DNA of 64,000 nucleotides from NCBI GenBank assembly GCA_012184525.1, contig WOFQ01000037.1:248001-312000 (forward strand), in the 5' to 3' direction. Made by a program: the position numbers and the translations under genes. Each line of letters starts with the position of its first letter. Within the stretch, counting starts at the first letter, position 1. A model generated the notes under the pieces. It was given only the letters and a program-made list of their open reading frames with translations. It was not told the origin of the DNA and did no database searches. Shown here piece by piece: positions 35,101 through 45,121 of the stretch. Origin of the DNA: Xenoacremonium recifei. Taxonomy: Eukaryota > Ascomycota > Sordariomycetes > Hypocreales > Nectriaceae.

Positions 35101-35210
35101 GTAAGGGGCGGATGGCTGTAAAGAGCGTGATGCGCAAGGCGCGTGAGAACTGGTACGGCCTCTCGGGATGGAGACACTTGGAAACCCTTATGGAAGGGTT
35201 GAAGGAATAG
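32190..35210 (+). CDS. TPR protein, TTC27/Emw1 homologue
   Basis: Uninterrupted frame of 1006 residues. The ATG at 32190 (MADANWCGDAL) has a good context (GCCATGG); the frame is open a little further up but without an ATG. The N-terminal ~550 residues are helical with acidic and Ala/Pro linkers. The conserved core is the TPR block near 34050-34400: LFCILGDLENDP, YERAWEISKHRYARAQRSLG, YYLQQKDWEKAQEAYKKA, and WSRLGDINLRLARFEDAAEA, which match the signature repeats of TTC27/Emw1. In yeast Emw1 is essential and affects cell-wall maintenance, and animal TTC27 is linked to assembly of the U5 snRNP with chaperones. The role here is taken from the family. No intron is seen. Confidence 0.88.
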   Translation: MADANWCGDALRTGQYGSILLSTSPVADQLIEAFASHLVLASSSEPQNKEPVPEISQLDQAETFAVALAAFNAFLQANVTGPVLPEADALDARFTKAYNSAQGDGSQATIEDLRKTCLRYLEVDGVSPYAYIPHLELFALAKFIISEKMNVADQKTVEIPSSESLNTFSTQWTWLRVHVWHYKLLTQPSLGPGSNFTRSSQWSDVPSLASTILDGIDAVQKEVFGDEIWAEDDSWSRNGKVQFLLEASNNYILLGRDDKAKEALKEATQVSGLAYALSGALGKRTRFQEKSTSQLVVLAKSGADSAGPAEQDEETRPDALQLNDDTLLEEIQFNADRDNNDSAKITTLPPALADLAADDQPQLSPLDQIILLTEATLKDAFSPLDTLTSEEVLPFAVRVISDKSTNWQIYTHALLVRSRIEVHRSRTVERGVLQLQAVADQVLTDTTAEAQQGETQPQQEDAKDETPTIQVSAPDQAAAPAASRSVPTSFLPAPKASESAPAQVRLQYIHALSSPPRWHLEAELAYAWTGVGSLTSALEIFKRLRLWAEVALCLASSAAADDEDGRGSGGEAKAKGIVRWRLFGPSGDCPDKNEDTIGEDIMHLKPADFAGPERVPPPPNAPRLFCILGDLENDPQHYERAWEISKHRYARAQRSLGEYYLQQKDWEKAQEAYKKATVVNRLSPDMWSRLGDINLRLARFEDAAEAFSRSIGCASDTAGGEDARTWSNLGSALWSLYLEVCEEEKNKAQPSEEPAEDEEVDDSPEDRPSKRDPATLLAQSLAAYKKGASIAHDSWQIWENVLTLASRIRPAAIPEMVLALKHIIRIRHSEDELDDDIISAMLQKSVLCKEKEPGTGVYEPPRGSPERLITRLIEEDVVPLITKRSELWVIVSRLRAWRRDYAGCIEAAEAGWRAAVGTASRGLLPGAARAEDDWTIDAGAFDIVIERTDELVSALENWGPEVETIGPRWKSKGRMAVKSVMRKARENWYGLSGWRHLETLMEGLKE

Positions 35211-35313
35211 TACCCAGGTAGCTTGGTTTCGAGATAGGTAGTATTTCTGGGTAACTAAAGACACCTTTGTCGTCTCAGACCCTTCCCCCTAAATTGCCTA
35301 ACCTCAAACCTGA

Positions 35314-35381
35314 CCTTAACCTGAACCTATCCTTAACCTGAACCTATCCTTAACCTGAACCTATCCTTAACCTGAACCTAT
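35314..35381. repeat. 17-base tandem repeat, four perfect copies
   Basis: CCTTAACCTGAACCTAT is repeated four times without change at 35314, 35331, 35348 and 35365, preceded by related degenerate sequence (CTAACCTCAAACC). The unit is made of three telomere-like hexamer variants (CCTTAA, CCTGAA, CCTAT-), but it is not the fungal TTAGGG telomere repeat itself. Confidence 0.95.
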
Positions 35382-36088
35382 CCTCCATCCTCAAATTTCA
35401 CTTCTGCATGCAGCTGAGCCGATCATCTACCCAGTAGTCTCTCTCCCTATGACCTTGGCAGGCCTATCTCAGTCCTGTTGCATATCCTACTCACATTCAA
35501 GTCCTGCGAGGAACTTGGCAGATCGTCTCTCCGGCGGCTGGCCGACAAACGTGACGTCTATGTCTAGCCAACGGGTTCACCTAAGTAGGAACTAGGAAAC
35601 TCAACGAGTATAACCATTTGCCTAACCTAGTTTGCCCTTACCATAAAAAGACAAACAAGGCGTACAGTCCAATCTACAATTTCATTTTCGTCGAGTAATT
35701 CGCCTTCTGCACGTCTTCTGCGCTGGACAAAGCTCGCGCTCGACGACGTCAAAGAATTACATAGCGAAATGCTCGATCTTAGCTTGCATAAGAGCCCAAC
35801 GACTGCTGAAATTGGAATAACCCCTAAATATGGTGATAAATCTCGAGAGGGAAATCTCCCCGAGACTCCGCCATCTCTTCGGCCACTAACATGAACAGAT
35901 TAACGGCAAGATAATAGTCAAGACGGGTGATCTCTGTACCTCCGATGACGAGCTTATGGTCGAATTTCGTTTATTTCCAAAGGCCTCTAATTGCTTCGCT
36001 ACAAATGCGTTAAGTGATGCGTCCGTGATTCAGTGATGCAAACGTGACTCGCTACTGCCTGCAGTCTTGAAAGTACCTCTTTCTCATG

Positions 36089-36148
36089 TCAGACTTTCCC
36101 TTCTCGCCTCAGACTTTCACTTTTCACCTCAGACTTTCCCTTCTCACC
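36089..36148 (+). repeat. 20-base tandem repeat upstream of small acidic protein gene
   Basis: Three copies of TCAGACTTTCMCTTYTCRCC (36089-36108, 36109-36128, 36129-36148), differing at three positions. They end 85 bases before the ATG at 36234 and so form the pyrimidine-rich leader of that gene. Confidence 0.93.
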
Positions 36149-36233
36149 CTCAAAAATTTCAACGACGCCTAGCAGTCTTGATCTTTCTCACCCTCGACTT
36201 TTCAGTCTCCCTTAAGTTTGCACCTATACCACG

Positions 36234-36933
36234 ATGAACCAGGACCCTATACTCAAGAAGAGAAGGGACAAACTTGCAAAGAAGTACGGATTTCAAGACT
36301 GGGCTGCTCTTGTGGTGGTCGCCCGCAGAAATGCCAAGGCAGCACAAGCAGAACACCAGGCAAAAGTTCAGGAGCGTCTCAAACGACAAGGCACCGCTAG
36401 TCGCCGCAACAATGATCGCTACGAGTTTGTAAGGCAATCGAATTCTTTTTGATTCTGTAGAATGCTACTAACACCTAGCTCAGCGACGCCACGTGAAGAA
36501 ACCGCGATACACCGATGACGATGACAACGAGAGTACCATTGCCAACGTGAGCGACCCTTTCTAGGTTTCGAAGGACTACGACTGATTATCTGTTCAGGCC
36601 AGACACCCTTCCAAGAAGAACCAGAAACGCTCTTCTGCCCGGAGCCAGATTCTCAACAAGGACGAAAACGTTGATAAGAATTCCGACACGGACCCAGAAG
36701 ACAACGACGGAATGGAGGAGGAACCTGTCGACACAGAAGTTTCAGATAGCGAGTCAAAGGCCGAAGAGTCTGAAGCTTCGTTCAAACTAGATGATGGAGA
36801 AGAGATGGACGTGGACATTACGTCCGACTGCAGCTCAGAACGGGAGCCAAGCCCTGAGCTCACCCTCCAGGAAGAGCGAGCGAGCCTCATGGATCCTCCC
36901 CGCAACCAGAATATCTTCAGTGGCCTCTTCTAA
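36234..36933 (+). CDS. Small basic-acidic protein, uncharacterised
   Basis: Exons 36234-36428, 36484-36546 and 36598-36933 give 197 residues; both introns are GT-AG and in phase 0. The first 65 residues are basic and helical (KKRRDKLAKKYG, KAAQAEHQAKVQERLKRQ). A middle stretch carries short basic patches (VKKPRYTDDDD, SKKNQKRSSARS) that look like nuclear localisation signals. The last ~100 residues are very acidic (Asp/Glu/Ser), suggestive of a nuclear or chromatin-associated disordered protein. No named family is recognised. The splice model rests on consensus sites and on the continuous charged pattern across the junctions. Confidence 0.6.
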
Positions 36934-37651
36934 CACTGTTCATTTTCTGCGCCATTTTCAATATCTACTATAGGTAGTTTCACAATATACTCTCCAGCTT
37001 GAGGATGGGTGGACAAAACAGGGGCAAAGCTTCATTTCAGCATGACCACACCTTCACCTTCATCTTCACATTATCTTTAACATGATTGACGCAAGCTGAG
37101 TCCCGTCAACAATCGCAGATCACTCGTGAAGGGACTGGCTCAATTCAGACATTTCAAACACTACTCAGTGGAAATCAAGACGCATGGTATCACAACCATC
37201 CTCATTTCATACCTGCTACCTACTACCCGCTACCCGTTATCCGCTGTCATTCAACAATACTCAACATCATACACTGTTGTCCCATCCCTCATAAAACGCT
37301 CATCCATCCTGAATCATTCCTCATGGAGTGCCATAGTGAGCATAACGCAAAGCGTTACGCTGGAGGACCCGGATCCGTTTCATGAATAGATGCTTTTCGC
37401 TCCGCCAAAGGCTTTTGAATCGCCAAGTTATTCCTGTTCTTTTTTTTCTTCGTCTTTTTTTTGCAGACAAGCTTTGCATTTTGCACCCTCTGCCAAAGTT
37501 TTCGTTCCGCTTGTCCTTCTCAGGTGCTCGTTAATCGTTTTCGCTTGGTACCTGCGAGCTTGGCTAAAGGCCGAAACGGATTGTTCTTCAGTTCCGCGAT
37601 CCCATCTGATTCCTCTTCCTCCATCCGAATCCGGCGCTTGTCAAGAGCCTT
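36934..37651. other. Convergent intergenic region
   Basis: About 700 bases between the small acidic protein gene (+) and the GYF protein gene (-). Contains both 3' UTRs; T-rich stretches around 37437-37462. No supported gene. Confidence 0.5.
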
Positions 37652-40600
37652 CTATTTCTTGCCCTTCTTGCGTCCGGGAACGACCTTGAAGTCGGCCGCT
37701 TGCATGCCGGCGTCGGCATCGCGAGGCTGAGAGCTGGGGCCGCCCTTCTTAGCGACCTCGCTCCAGCCTCCGCCAGCAGCCCCAGTCTTGCTACCAGGCT
37801 GCTTCTCAACGATGCCTCGCTCGGCAAGCTTCTTACGGCGAATGTATTCCTCCGCAAAGTGGCGACCGTCCATCGTGGTGGAGTAACTATACACGGCATC
37901 CGCGATGACGGCGTGTTCGAGAGGAAGAACCTCCAGGGTGGCTTGGAAACCCGAAACTATGCTGGTTAGCTAATTTCATATCATAGCATCAGAAGTACTT
38001 ACTGTCATTGACGTTCAGTCCACGGCCCAGCTCCTTGCTGACCCACTTGTTGAACTCGTCCATAGCGGTGTTGTCAGACTTGCCATTAGGGCCATTGACA
38101 ACGGGCTTGGAGACAGGCTTCGCAGGAGAGGCAACAGTCTTGACCGCAGCGGCGCTAACGGAGCGGCTAGGGGCAGATGGACCGGTGGGAACCTTGACCT
38201 TGCCACCAGCTCCAACAGTGGCCCAGCCAGCACCAGAAGATGCGGCGGCAGCGGCGGCAGCAGCAGCAGCGGATGGCATGTTAGGGAGGGCTGCGCCAGG
38301 CTTGCTGGCGAGGTTTGCGTAGCTCTTGGATACGTTCAATGGGACACCAGACTGGATGACGCTTTCCTTGGCCTTCTGCTTTCGCAACTCCTCCTCGCGC
38401 TGGATCTCAGCCAAGGTCTTCTTGCCAGCAGTAGAGCTGGAGCTGGACGATCCGACAGGGGCACCCTTCGTGGCACCGGGCTTGATCCAGGGGCTGCCAG
38501 CGGGGGCTGGAGAACCATGACCCCAGGTGCTGGTGGCAGGCAGACCGGCAGATGCAGCTGCAGCCTTCTCACGCTCTCGAATCAAAAGAGCCTCCTGCTC
38601 CAGGGCGGCCTTTCTGATGGCGGCGGCCTGCTCTTCCGCCTTGGCCGCTTTTCGAGCCTCGGCTTCCTGAATCTCCTTCAAGCTAGGGCCCTTGGGGCCC
38701 TCCGAGCCGGGCTCCTTAGCCCACGGTGCCAAGGGGGGAGGCTGAACATTGGCAGACGCGGTCGTATCCGGGGTGCCGGACTGAGATCTGCTATACTGCT
38801 CGGGCAAGTTGGAGCGAGCACGCTGGGCGGTGGGTGCCGGGAGAGGAGTACCAGATGAGCCGGGAGGGGGAGGGAAAGGCATCGGCATACCAGGCTCGGG
38901 AATCTGGGCGGCGGCGGCGGCAGCCTGTGTCTTTTGGACTTGCTGCGTCAATGACAAGGCGGCCTCCTCCGCAGCCCTCTTCTTAGCGGCGCGAGCAGCC
39001 TTGCCTGAGAGCACTTGAGGCTCAGTTGGTGGCTCCTCAGGCTCCGAGACCCCAACGGAGCTGGGTTCCTCTACTTCCTTTGCTTCAGCTGCTTCCTCGG
39101 CGCGTGCAGCCTGCTCGGCCTCATGCTGTGCTCGAAGACCCTCAAACTCTTGTAATCTGTTGCGAAATCCTTCCGGGTCCTCCAGAAGCTCCGCAGTCTC
39201 TGGTAGGCCGGATCGAAGGCTCTGCTCGATAGGGGCGGATGTACCAATGGGATGGGGAACACCGGATCCAGGGGCTCCTGGCATAGATGCCAGGACTTGA
39301 CGCTCTGCACTAGTCAGATCATCGTCTCTGAAAGGATCCTCGTTTCCCGGGTGGCCTGGAAGATTCCCCTGAGGAGGCATAGCACCGTCGAAGAACCCAG
39401 CAGCAGGGGGCATGGCACCAATAGGCTGCTGAGGTGGCTGCGGCGGCATGCCGATGGGATTCGGAGCTGTCATGCTGCTGAAACTTGGCTGACTCTGCAG
39501 GCTGTGTGCACTAGAATGGTGCTGCAGGGACGGGGTCTGCATGGCGAATTTGGACATAGCTTGCTGGCGCATGACGAACTCTCGTTGTTGAACCATAAGA
39601 TACTGCTCTTCCTGCTTTCGGCGCTCCAGGTTGTTCTGCTCTTCAGCAGTGAGCGTGCGTCCAAAACTGGGGAAGACACCGCTTAGAGGGGGGATAACAC
39701 CACTATTGCCCGACGGCGAGAACGGCCCCTGCTGGGTAGGAGGACCATGAGGAATTCCGATTTGGGGAACGAGGAAAGGCTCCCTGGAGTTTCCAATGCG
39801 CCGAATAAGCTGACCCAGGGGCTCAAAGTCATGATCCTCTACCTTTCTAACTCTGAGGTCCGGTGTGAAGAAGTTAGCCTTGTACCAGTCGTTCATCTCC
39901 AAACCGGTGAAGGGTCCTTGAACCTGTCCCTGCGGATCGAGATAGACCCATCTCATTCGGTCAGGCATAACCATCTGTCGAGCTTGAACTGGGGGCTCGC
40001 CTCCAGCTTGACTGCCTCCGCCGAAAGGCAACCCACCGCTGACAGGAGTGAATGACTGGGATGCAGTTGCAGTCGCACCGGGATGGCCAGGTTCGGCAGA
40101 GCCGAATACGCCATGGGAGCGGCTTTGATCGCTGGACGGGAATAGCTCTTCAAAGACTCCTCGGTTTGACCGCATTGGACTTTCAGTTTCACGAGCCGGC
40201 ATACCGAAGTTCGTCCTTCCAATTGCTCCCAGAGGATTGCTTTGGCGCAGGTCGGGCAGTGAATCAGCCAGGTTATTTTCAGGCTCATGACTCTGCATTT
40301 GAGCTTGCATAGCTGCAGGGAATAATGAACCCAGCTTGCTCGCACGGCTCATGCTGCCGGTGCCGATACCTCCAGCGCCAGCAGGCCCGAATACGGTATT
40401 GAAGTTGGGTAAACCAGGAGACTGCATCTCTCCCACCGGGCTGAACAAGGAGTTCCCGAATGCAGCGCCGAAGTTTGGGCGCTCACGATCAGGGGTACCA
40501 ATCGGAGCTCCCGAGCCTGGCCAGCCACCGGTGAGGCTGCTCAGTCCTGGATAAGGCTTCGCTCCCACGCTGGACGTCTGACTACGATCGCTGCCATCGA

Positions 40601-42388
40601 AAGGAACACCACCAAATCCACGGGAGATGGAGCCAAAGTTGGCCGGCTGTTCATGGGCAAGATGCGACTTGTCTGCTCCGGTCAAATCGTTGCTGTCATG
40701 GTCATGACGTTCGGCCGGCGGGCTGCGATAAGGGTTCGTCTCGGAAGGGCTGACAGGGCCCCCGTCGTCTCCAAGGTTAAGACCTGCCATCCCGAAGTCG
40801 CCCGTGGATCCTTTGACTGGAGTGCCCAGAACACCGGCTCTGTTGGCCTGAGACATGCCAGCAGGGCCAGTATCTTGCGCGCCTCCCAGGATAGCACTGC
40901 CCGACATACCGTCGTCACCAAAGGGGTCAGTATCCGTCCTGGGACGGGAACGCCAGGATGACTGAGCGAGAGGGTTGGGCTGCTCCTGGTTCTTGGCCTC
41001 GATGCTCTCTGAGCCTTCCTTGGGGATGAGATGCGCCAACCGGCTCCCGCCACCCCCTGCAGTCCTCCTCTCGGAGGCGCCAGATCCCGGTAGGGCAAAA
41101 CTACCAAACGCGCCACCACCCCCTGACGCCGTCTGGTTGGTTGGGGGCCACATGGAGGAGCCAGCACCAGTGCCGATCGTGCCTCCAGTATTTGACCGCA
41201 TCAAGCCTCCAACCGGCAACCTTGCGGAAGTGTCGCGCGCAGGGGAGTCTGCGTCCGAGTCCTCCAAGTCTGCGTCCTTGTCGGTGTTCTTTCCGCGAAA
41301 CCAGAAATTCGGATCGTCCCGGTTGTTGTATCGGCTGGTGGTGGTGGGTGATGCAAGACCGGCGCTGAAAGGGCCTGATTCCACCGTCTCGCGCCTGCGG
41401 GTACCAGGTCGCGAGGTTGAGGGTGAGCTCACGCCGTAGGCATTGGCAGTTCCCTGGGAGAGTGAGGCTTTCCGGCCGTTGGTGCCGGGCTGGTGGCCTT
41501 CTTGTTTTTGGGTTGGAGGTTTAAGAGGGGAGTTGATCTCGGTTGAAAAGGCCTGCAAATGGTCAGCCACTTTGGGGTCCATGCACACCACAGTATGAAG
41601 ACGGGAAGTATTCACCTCTTTTTCCTCCGCAGACAGGTCCATCAATGCCATTGGAACAGTGTCTCCCGTATCATCCCAGCAAGCGCCTGGCTCCTGCGGC
41701 ACGTGGTTGTCGTTGCTCTTCCCCCATCCTCTTTGAGCATTTCCATTCACGTGGCCGGGATTCCAACCGCCCATGAACAGCTTCGACACGTCGCCGTTGC
41801 TCTTCTGGTTGTGGTAGACGTTGAGGAGATCGTCTCGTGTGTATTTTGCAGGGCCATTTTCATGGGCCACGGGTCGTGTTGGGGGCACCGCGGCGAAGGG
41901 GGTCTGTTGAATTGTGTTGTCGATGGAGGCAAGCGGCTGTGAGGGCGCTTGGCCTAGGGGCGTAGTGGAAGACCGTCGAAGAGTGAGGGTGCCGTTTGTA
42001 GAACGACCGTCTCGTCTCGACCTAGACAGCAATGTCAGTGTCACATGTGGCGGCACAGTGGTGAAACTTGGGGGAGTCGCTCGGGCCAGGCGGCGTGCGA
42101 GGTTGATGCCATCGTGAACTGCAGCGCCACCAACACCAAGACAGCGGCATGGGTGGGCGCAGCAACAACAGTAACAGCAGTACCCACGATGTTCTCGTCG
42201 CTACAGTCACAACAAGGGCGCAGCAAGGCGCGCCAGGCACACGAGCACAAGACACACAGGGAGGTGCAACAAACTCACCAGTCTCCCACGGCAGCTCCCC
42301 TTCCATCCACCCTGCCAGTCCTGGAATCGCGGCTCGAATTCTGCCCAGCGGCAGCCGAGGCAAAGCTCGAGGGAAGACCTGACGACAT
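37652..42388 (-). CDS. GYF-domain protein (SMY2-like)
   Basis: Exons 42388-42279, 42021-38003 and 37956-37652. The start is ATG at 42388 (MSSGLPSSF); removal of the first intron joins GDW to SRRDGRS. The frame reads 1477 residues, or 1456 if a probable in-frame 63-base intron (about 41612-41550, GTGAAT...TTGCAG, within EEKE|AFSTEIN) is removed. The GYF domain lies around 39960-39790: RWVYLDPQGQVQGPFTGLEM, then WYKANFF and the FEPLGQLIRRIG tail. GYF domains bind proline-rich PPG-type peptides. Flanking regions are Pro/Gln/Ala/Gly-rich, with charged coiled-coil stretches (EEQAAAIRKAALEQEALL) and a poly-Ala run near 38235-38270. Yeast Smy2/Syh1 act in mRNA handling and secretion; the role here is by family. 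The last exon ends in a basic GRKKGKK. Confidence 0.9.
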
Positions 42389-44000
42389 CGTAGGCTGGGG
42401 AACACTCTGGCTGTGTGATTGTTGTCTGGTGTCGCTGATCGCGGAAGGGATACGCGGTTGCGGGTGCACGTATCGTCCAGTCAGGATGAATGACGGAATA
42501 AGATTTTCTGGTCTGGGGGCAAAATGGGCTCCGGCTATTGATGCACAATAATCGAGGCTCTGCGTCCGGACGAAAGAGTTGTGGGGAGGTGCAAGTTCGT
42601 GCGTGTCGAAAGGCTGGCTGGGGATAGCAATATCGCTGGTGCGTGTGCGTGGAGGTGAATGTCGCAGTTGTGGGCGAGCTGGAAGATTCGTTGCTGTAGT
42701 CGAAAGGGACGGGAGTTTTTTTGTAGGTCGACGAAGCCGAGCCTCTAGCAGTAGGTGTAGTTAGTAGGGTCTGGGGCTGGGTCGCGCTGGAAACCTTCCA
42801 TTAAGGTGCGTCCGGTTAGCTGGGCTGGGTCCCAAAAAACTCAGCCTTCCAGTGGCAGGGCGAGAATCGATGAAAATTGGGGGCCTTGAGCCTCTGCGTT
42901 GCCTGAAGAGGGCTGGAGGGCTCGGTTGCGCTAAGCCCGAAGAGGCCGCATCTGCTTTTCACCGATGTATGTATCTGACTGCGTCACGACTGGATCCTAA
43001 CAATCCAGGTAATTGTAGCATGCATGGCTCCCTTATATACTTCACGTTTGTAGGAAACATGACGCATGAGGCAGTCAAGGTCTGTTTGCCTCGTCGAGGC
43101 GGGCTTGGACTTCACGTTTGTGTGGGTTTTGGGTTACGTGTCAAAAGGCGTGCGCTGCTTCAGCCTTAGACCCCAACTTCAACAGAAACTTACCGAAGGC
43201 GAATCATGACTGGACGCTATAGAACGCCACAGCGCACGGCTTGCACAGCGTTTGTCAAACATGAAATAACAAACAAGCACTCGCACAGCGACCCGCCCTG
43301 ATCGCACCGCTTGTCTCATAGGCTTATCACTTTCAAGCGGGTGCTGCCGGAAGATGAAGCTGGGAAATAGGTCTTCAATTAACTTATTTGCCCAGTGTGA
43401 TGTTTGTGATTGCTCCTCGGTACTTGGGGCCTCGTCGTTTAGTATAGCATGAATGACCAATGGAAGACCAAGTGCTGCACCTCGTATATCGAGTGCCAAC
43501 ATCGTGTGTCACTGGAAGGCCTCGAAGCCTGAATGAGGCTCTCTGAGGCTGCAGGCGCCCATTCCGCCTCAAAGCACCCAGGGTGTTTTGTTCAAAGCTT
43601 GCCCTGGAACCTTCCGTCCTCCGCCGAGTCGGGCAGTCGAGAGCCTCGTTCGAAATGGTCTTGCATGCCCACCTTGATTGCCCCAGATCCTGATAGCAAA
43701 CAACAGATCCACCGGGGTAAGACTTCAGCCTTGGGCGGTCTTCAATAAAATAAGCCCTGGCCAGGTGTGCTGATCAATGATCAATCCAATCACACATGAT
43801 TTCTTCATATGCGATTGCTCATCAAGGGACCATCTGTAGGTACTCGTATTGCCAAGTCGTGCACTTGCAGAGGGCGAAGCCAACAGAAGATACAACTGTG
43901 TCGGCAAGCGGCCTGTCCAAGATTAATTAACCTCATCTTGCTGGCGTTTGCTCGGGATGAACCCATCATTGACTTGATTGTCGTGCGATCCAGTCCACTC
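42389..44000. other. Intergenic region upstream of GYF gene
   Basis: About 1.6 kb between the GYF gene start (-) and the 3' end of POP4 (-). No supported gene. The part near 42400-42800 should contain the GYF promoter. Confidence 0.5.
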
Positions 44001-44690
44001 TCACAAATTGTTGAGGAAATGCGCCTTGAACTTCCTGTTTGCCCGGTCAGGCGCCCTCAGCAGCATCTGATCACCCAGGATATCGAACGCAAACTTCTTG
44101 CCCTTTCCCGGGCCACCCTCAGTAGCATCCTCCACAGGGACTTCGACGCGGAAAATTGTGCCCTCTTTTGGCACCATCTTCAGCCCTCGCTTTTTGGTGA
44201 TGATCTCCAGAATGAATTTGCGGTCCCGCACCACAATGCCTTGAATGCCGACTCGACTAGGGCAGCCACTCCTCACAACCTCGACTGCAGCGCCATGGAA
44301 TTCGGCACTCGCAAGTTTTGCGGCTGCATTGGGCCCGCCGGTGTAGACGTCGCCTCCTAGGACTTCGCGAATGTATCCCTGCCAGAGTTTGTTGAGCGGC
44401 TCATAGATGGAAAACTTCTGGCCGTCTTTGGGAATATCGTAGAGTCCTAAGCTCCTCCGCTCGCGCGATGATAGAGGCTTTGGTCGGACCTTTTGCTTGG
44501 CCTTCTTGTCCTGGCGCGCTCGACGTCGGGCTGCTCGGGCGTTGAGCGCAGCGGGAGGGGGAGACGACGGTCGTAGCAGCAGTGGCCGATACTGGATCTT
44601 CTCGCTGTATATGCGGCTGACGCTGTCCGGGGAGTGCGCTCTGGCCAGCAGGTCGCGGGTGGCCTTCTGCGCCGCAGCGGCGTCCATCAT
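44001..44690 (-). CDS. POP4: RNase P/MRP protein subunit Pop4 (Rpp29)
   Basis: Single coding exon of 229 residues with ATG at 44690 (MMDAAAAQK). The frame is open further upstream without an ATG, and a CTGGCCAG just before the start could be a 5' UTR acceptor. The N-terminal ~100 residues are basic (RAARRRARQDKKAKQK). The C-terminal UPF0086/Rpp29 Sm-like barrel covers about residues 110-229: LWQGYIREVLGG, AEFHGAAVEVVRSGCPSRVG, GIVVRDRKFILEIIT and a strand with GTIFRVEVP. Pop4 is a core protein of nuclear RNase P and RNase MRP, which process the tRNA 5' leader and pre-rRNA. It is divergent with the acyltransferase gene, 431 bases apart. Confidence 0.92.
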   Translation of the reverse strand: MMDAAAAQKATRDLLARAHSPDSVSRIYSEKIQYRPLLLRPSSPPPAALNARAARRRARQDKKAKQKVRPKPLSSRERRSLGLYDIPKDGQKFSIYEPLNKLWQGYIREVLGGDVYTGGPNAAAKLASAEFHGAAVEVVRSGCPSRVGIQGIVVRDRKFILEIITKKRGLKMVPKEGTIFRVEVPVEDATEGGPGKGKKFAFDILGDQMLLRAPDRANRKFKAHFLNNL

Positions 44691-45121
44691 GAGAGATCTG
44701 GCCAGGTGAGATGTAGAAGTCGAGGATTTCGCAGTGGAGTTGAGATCCAATATGTCGACGGGAGGTGGATCCCGCGTGCTGCAGCGCTCCTTCCCCCAGA
44801 AACCAGGACCAGTTGGTCCAAGCTCCTGCCTTCACATGCCAGCCATGGCTCCCGTCGGCTTCCAAGTTCCCAGACCAGATCGTGGCCGGCCTGCCCCACA
44901 CTCTACTCGCAGCGCTGCCGAGTCCAATGACCAACCCCAACCCCGGACTTCTTCAATGCCTCTCAACGTGACGCTGCCATGCCTTTGAGTCGGCGCACTG
45001 CACGGGACTCTCTGGCACCGTCTTACGAGAATAGCAGCTGACCGTCGAACCACGCTGGAACCATCCCTCCGCCGCCGCCCTGCCGCTCGCTGACGAAGCC
45101 CAGCGAAGCGTCCCGGCCACC
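44691..45121. promoter_or_regulatory. Bidirectional promoter, POP4 / acyltransferase
   Basis: The 431 bases between two divergent start codons must hold both promoters. No specific element is called. Confidence 0.6.

Larger units (their letters stand above)
35211..36233. other. Intergenic region with two tandem repeats
   Basis: About 1 kb between two + strand genes. It holds the 3' flank of the TPR gene, a 17-base tandem repeat (35314-35381) and a 20-base pyrimidine-rich tandem repeat (36089-36148). No further gene is seen. Confidence 0.5.

Noticed and set aside
35314..35381. Interstitial telomere
   Set aside because: The unit is 17 bases of CCTTAA/CCTGAA-like pieces, not the TTAGGG/CCCTAA repeat expected in this group.
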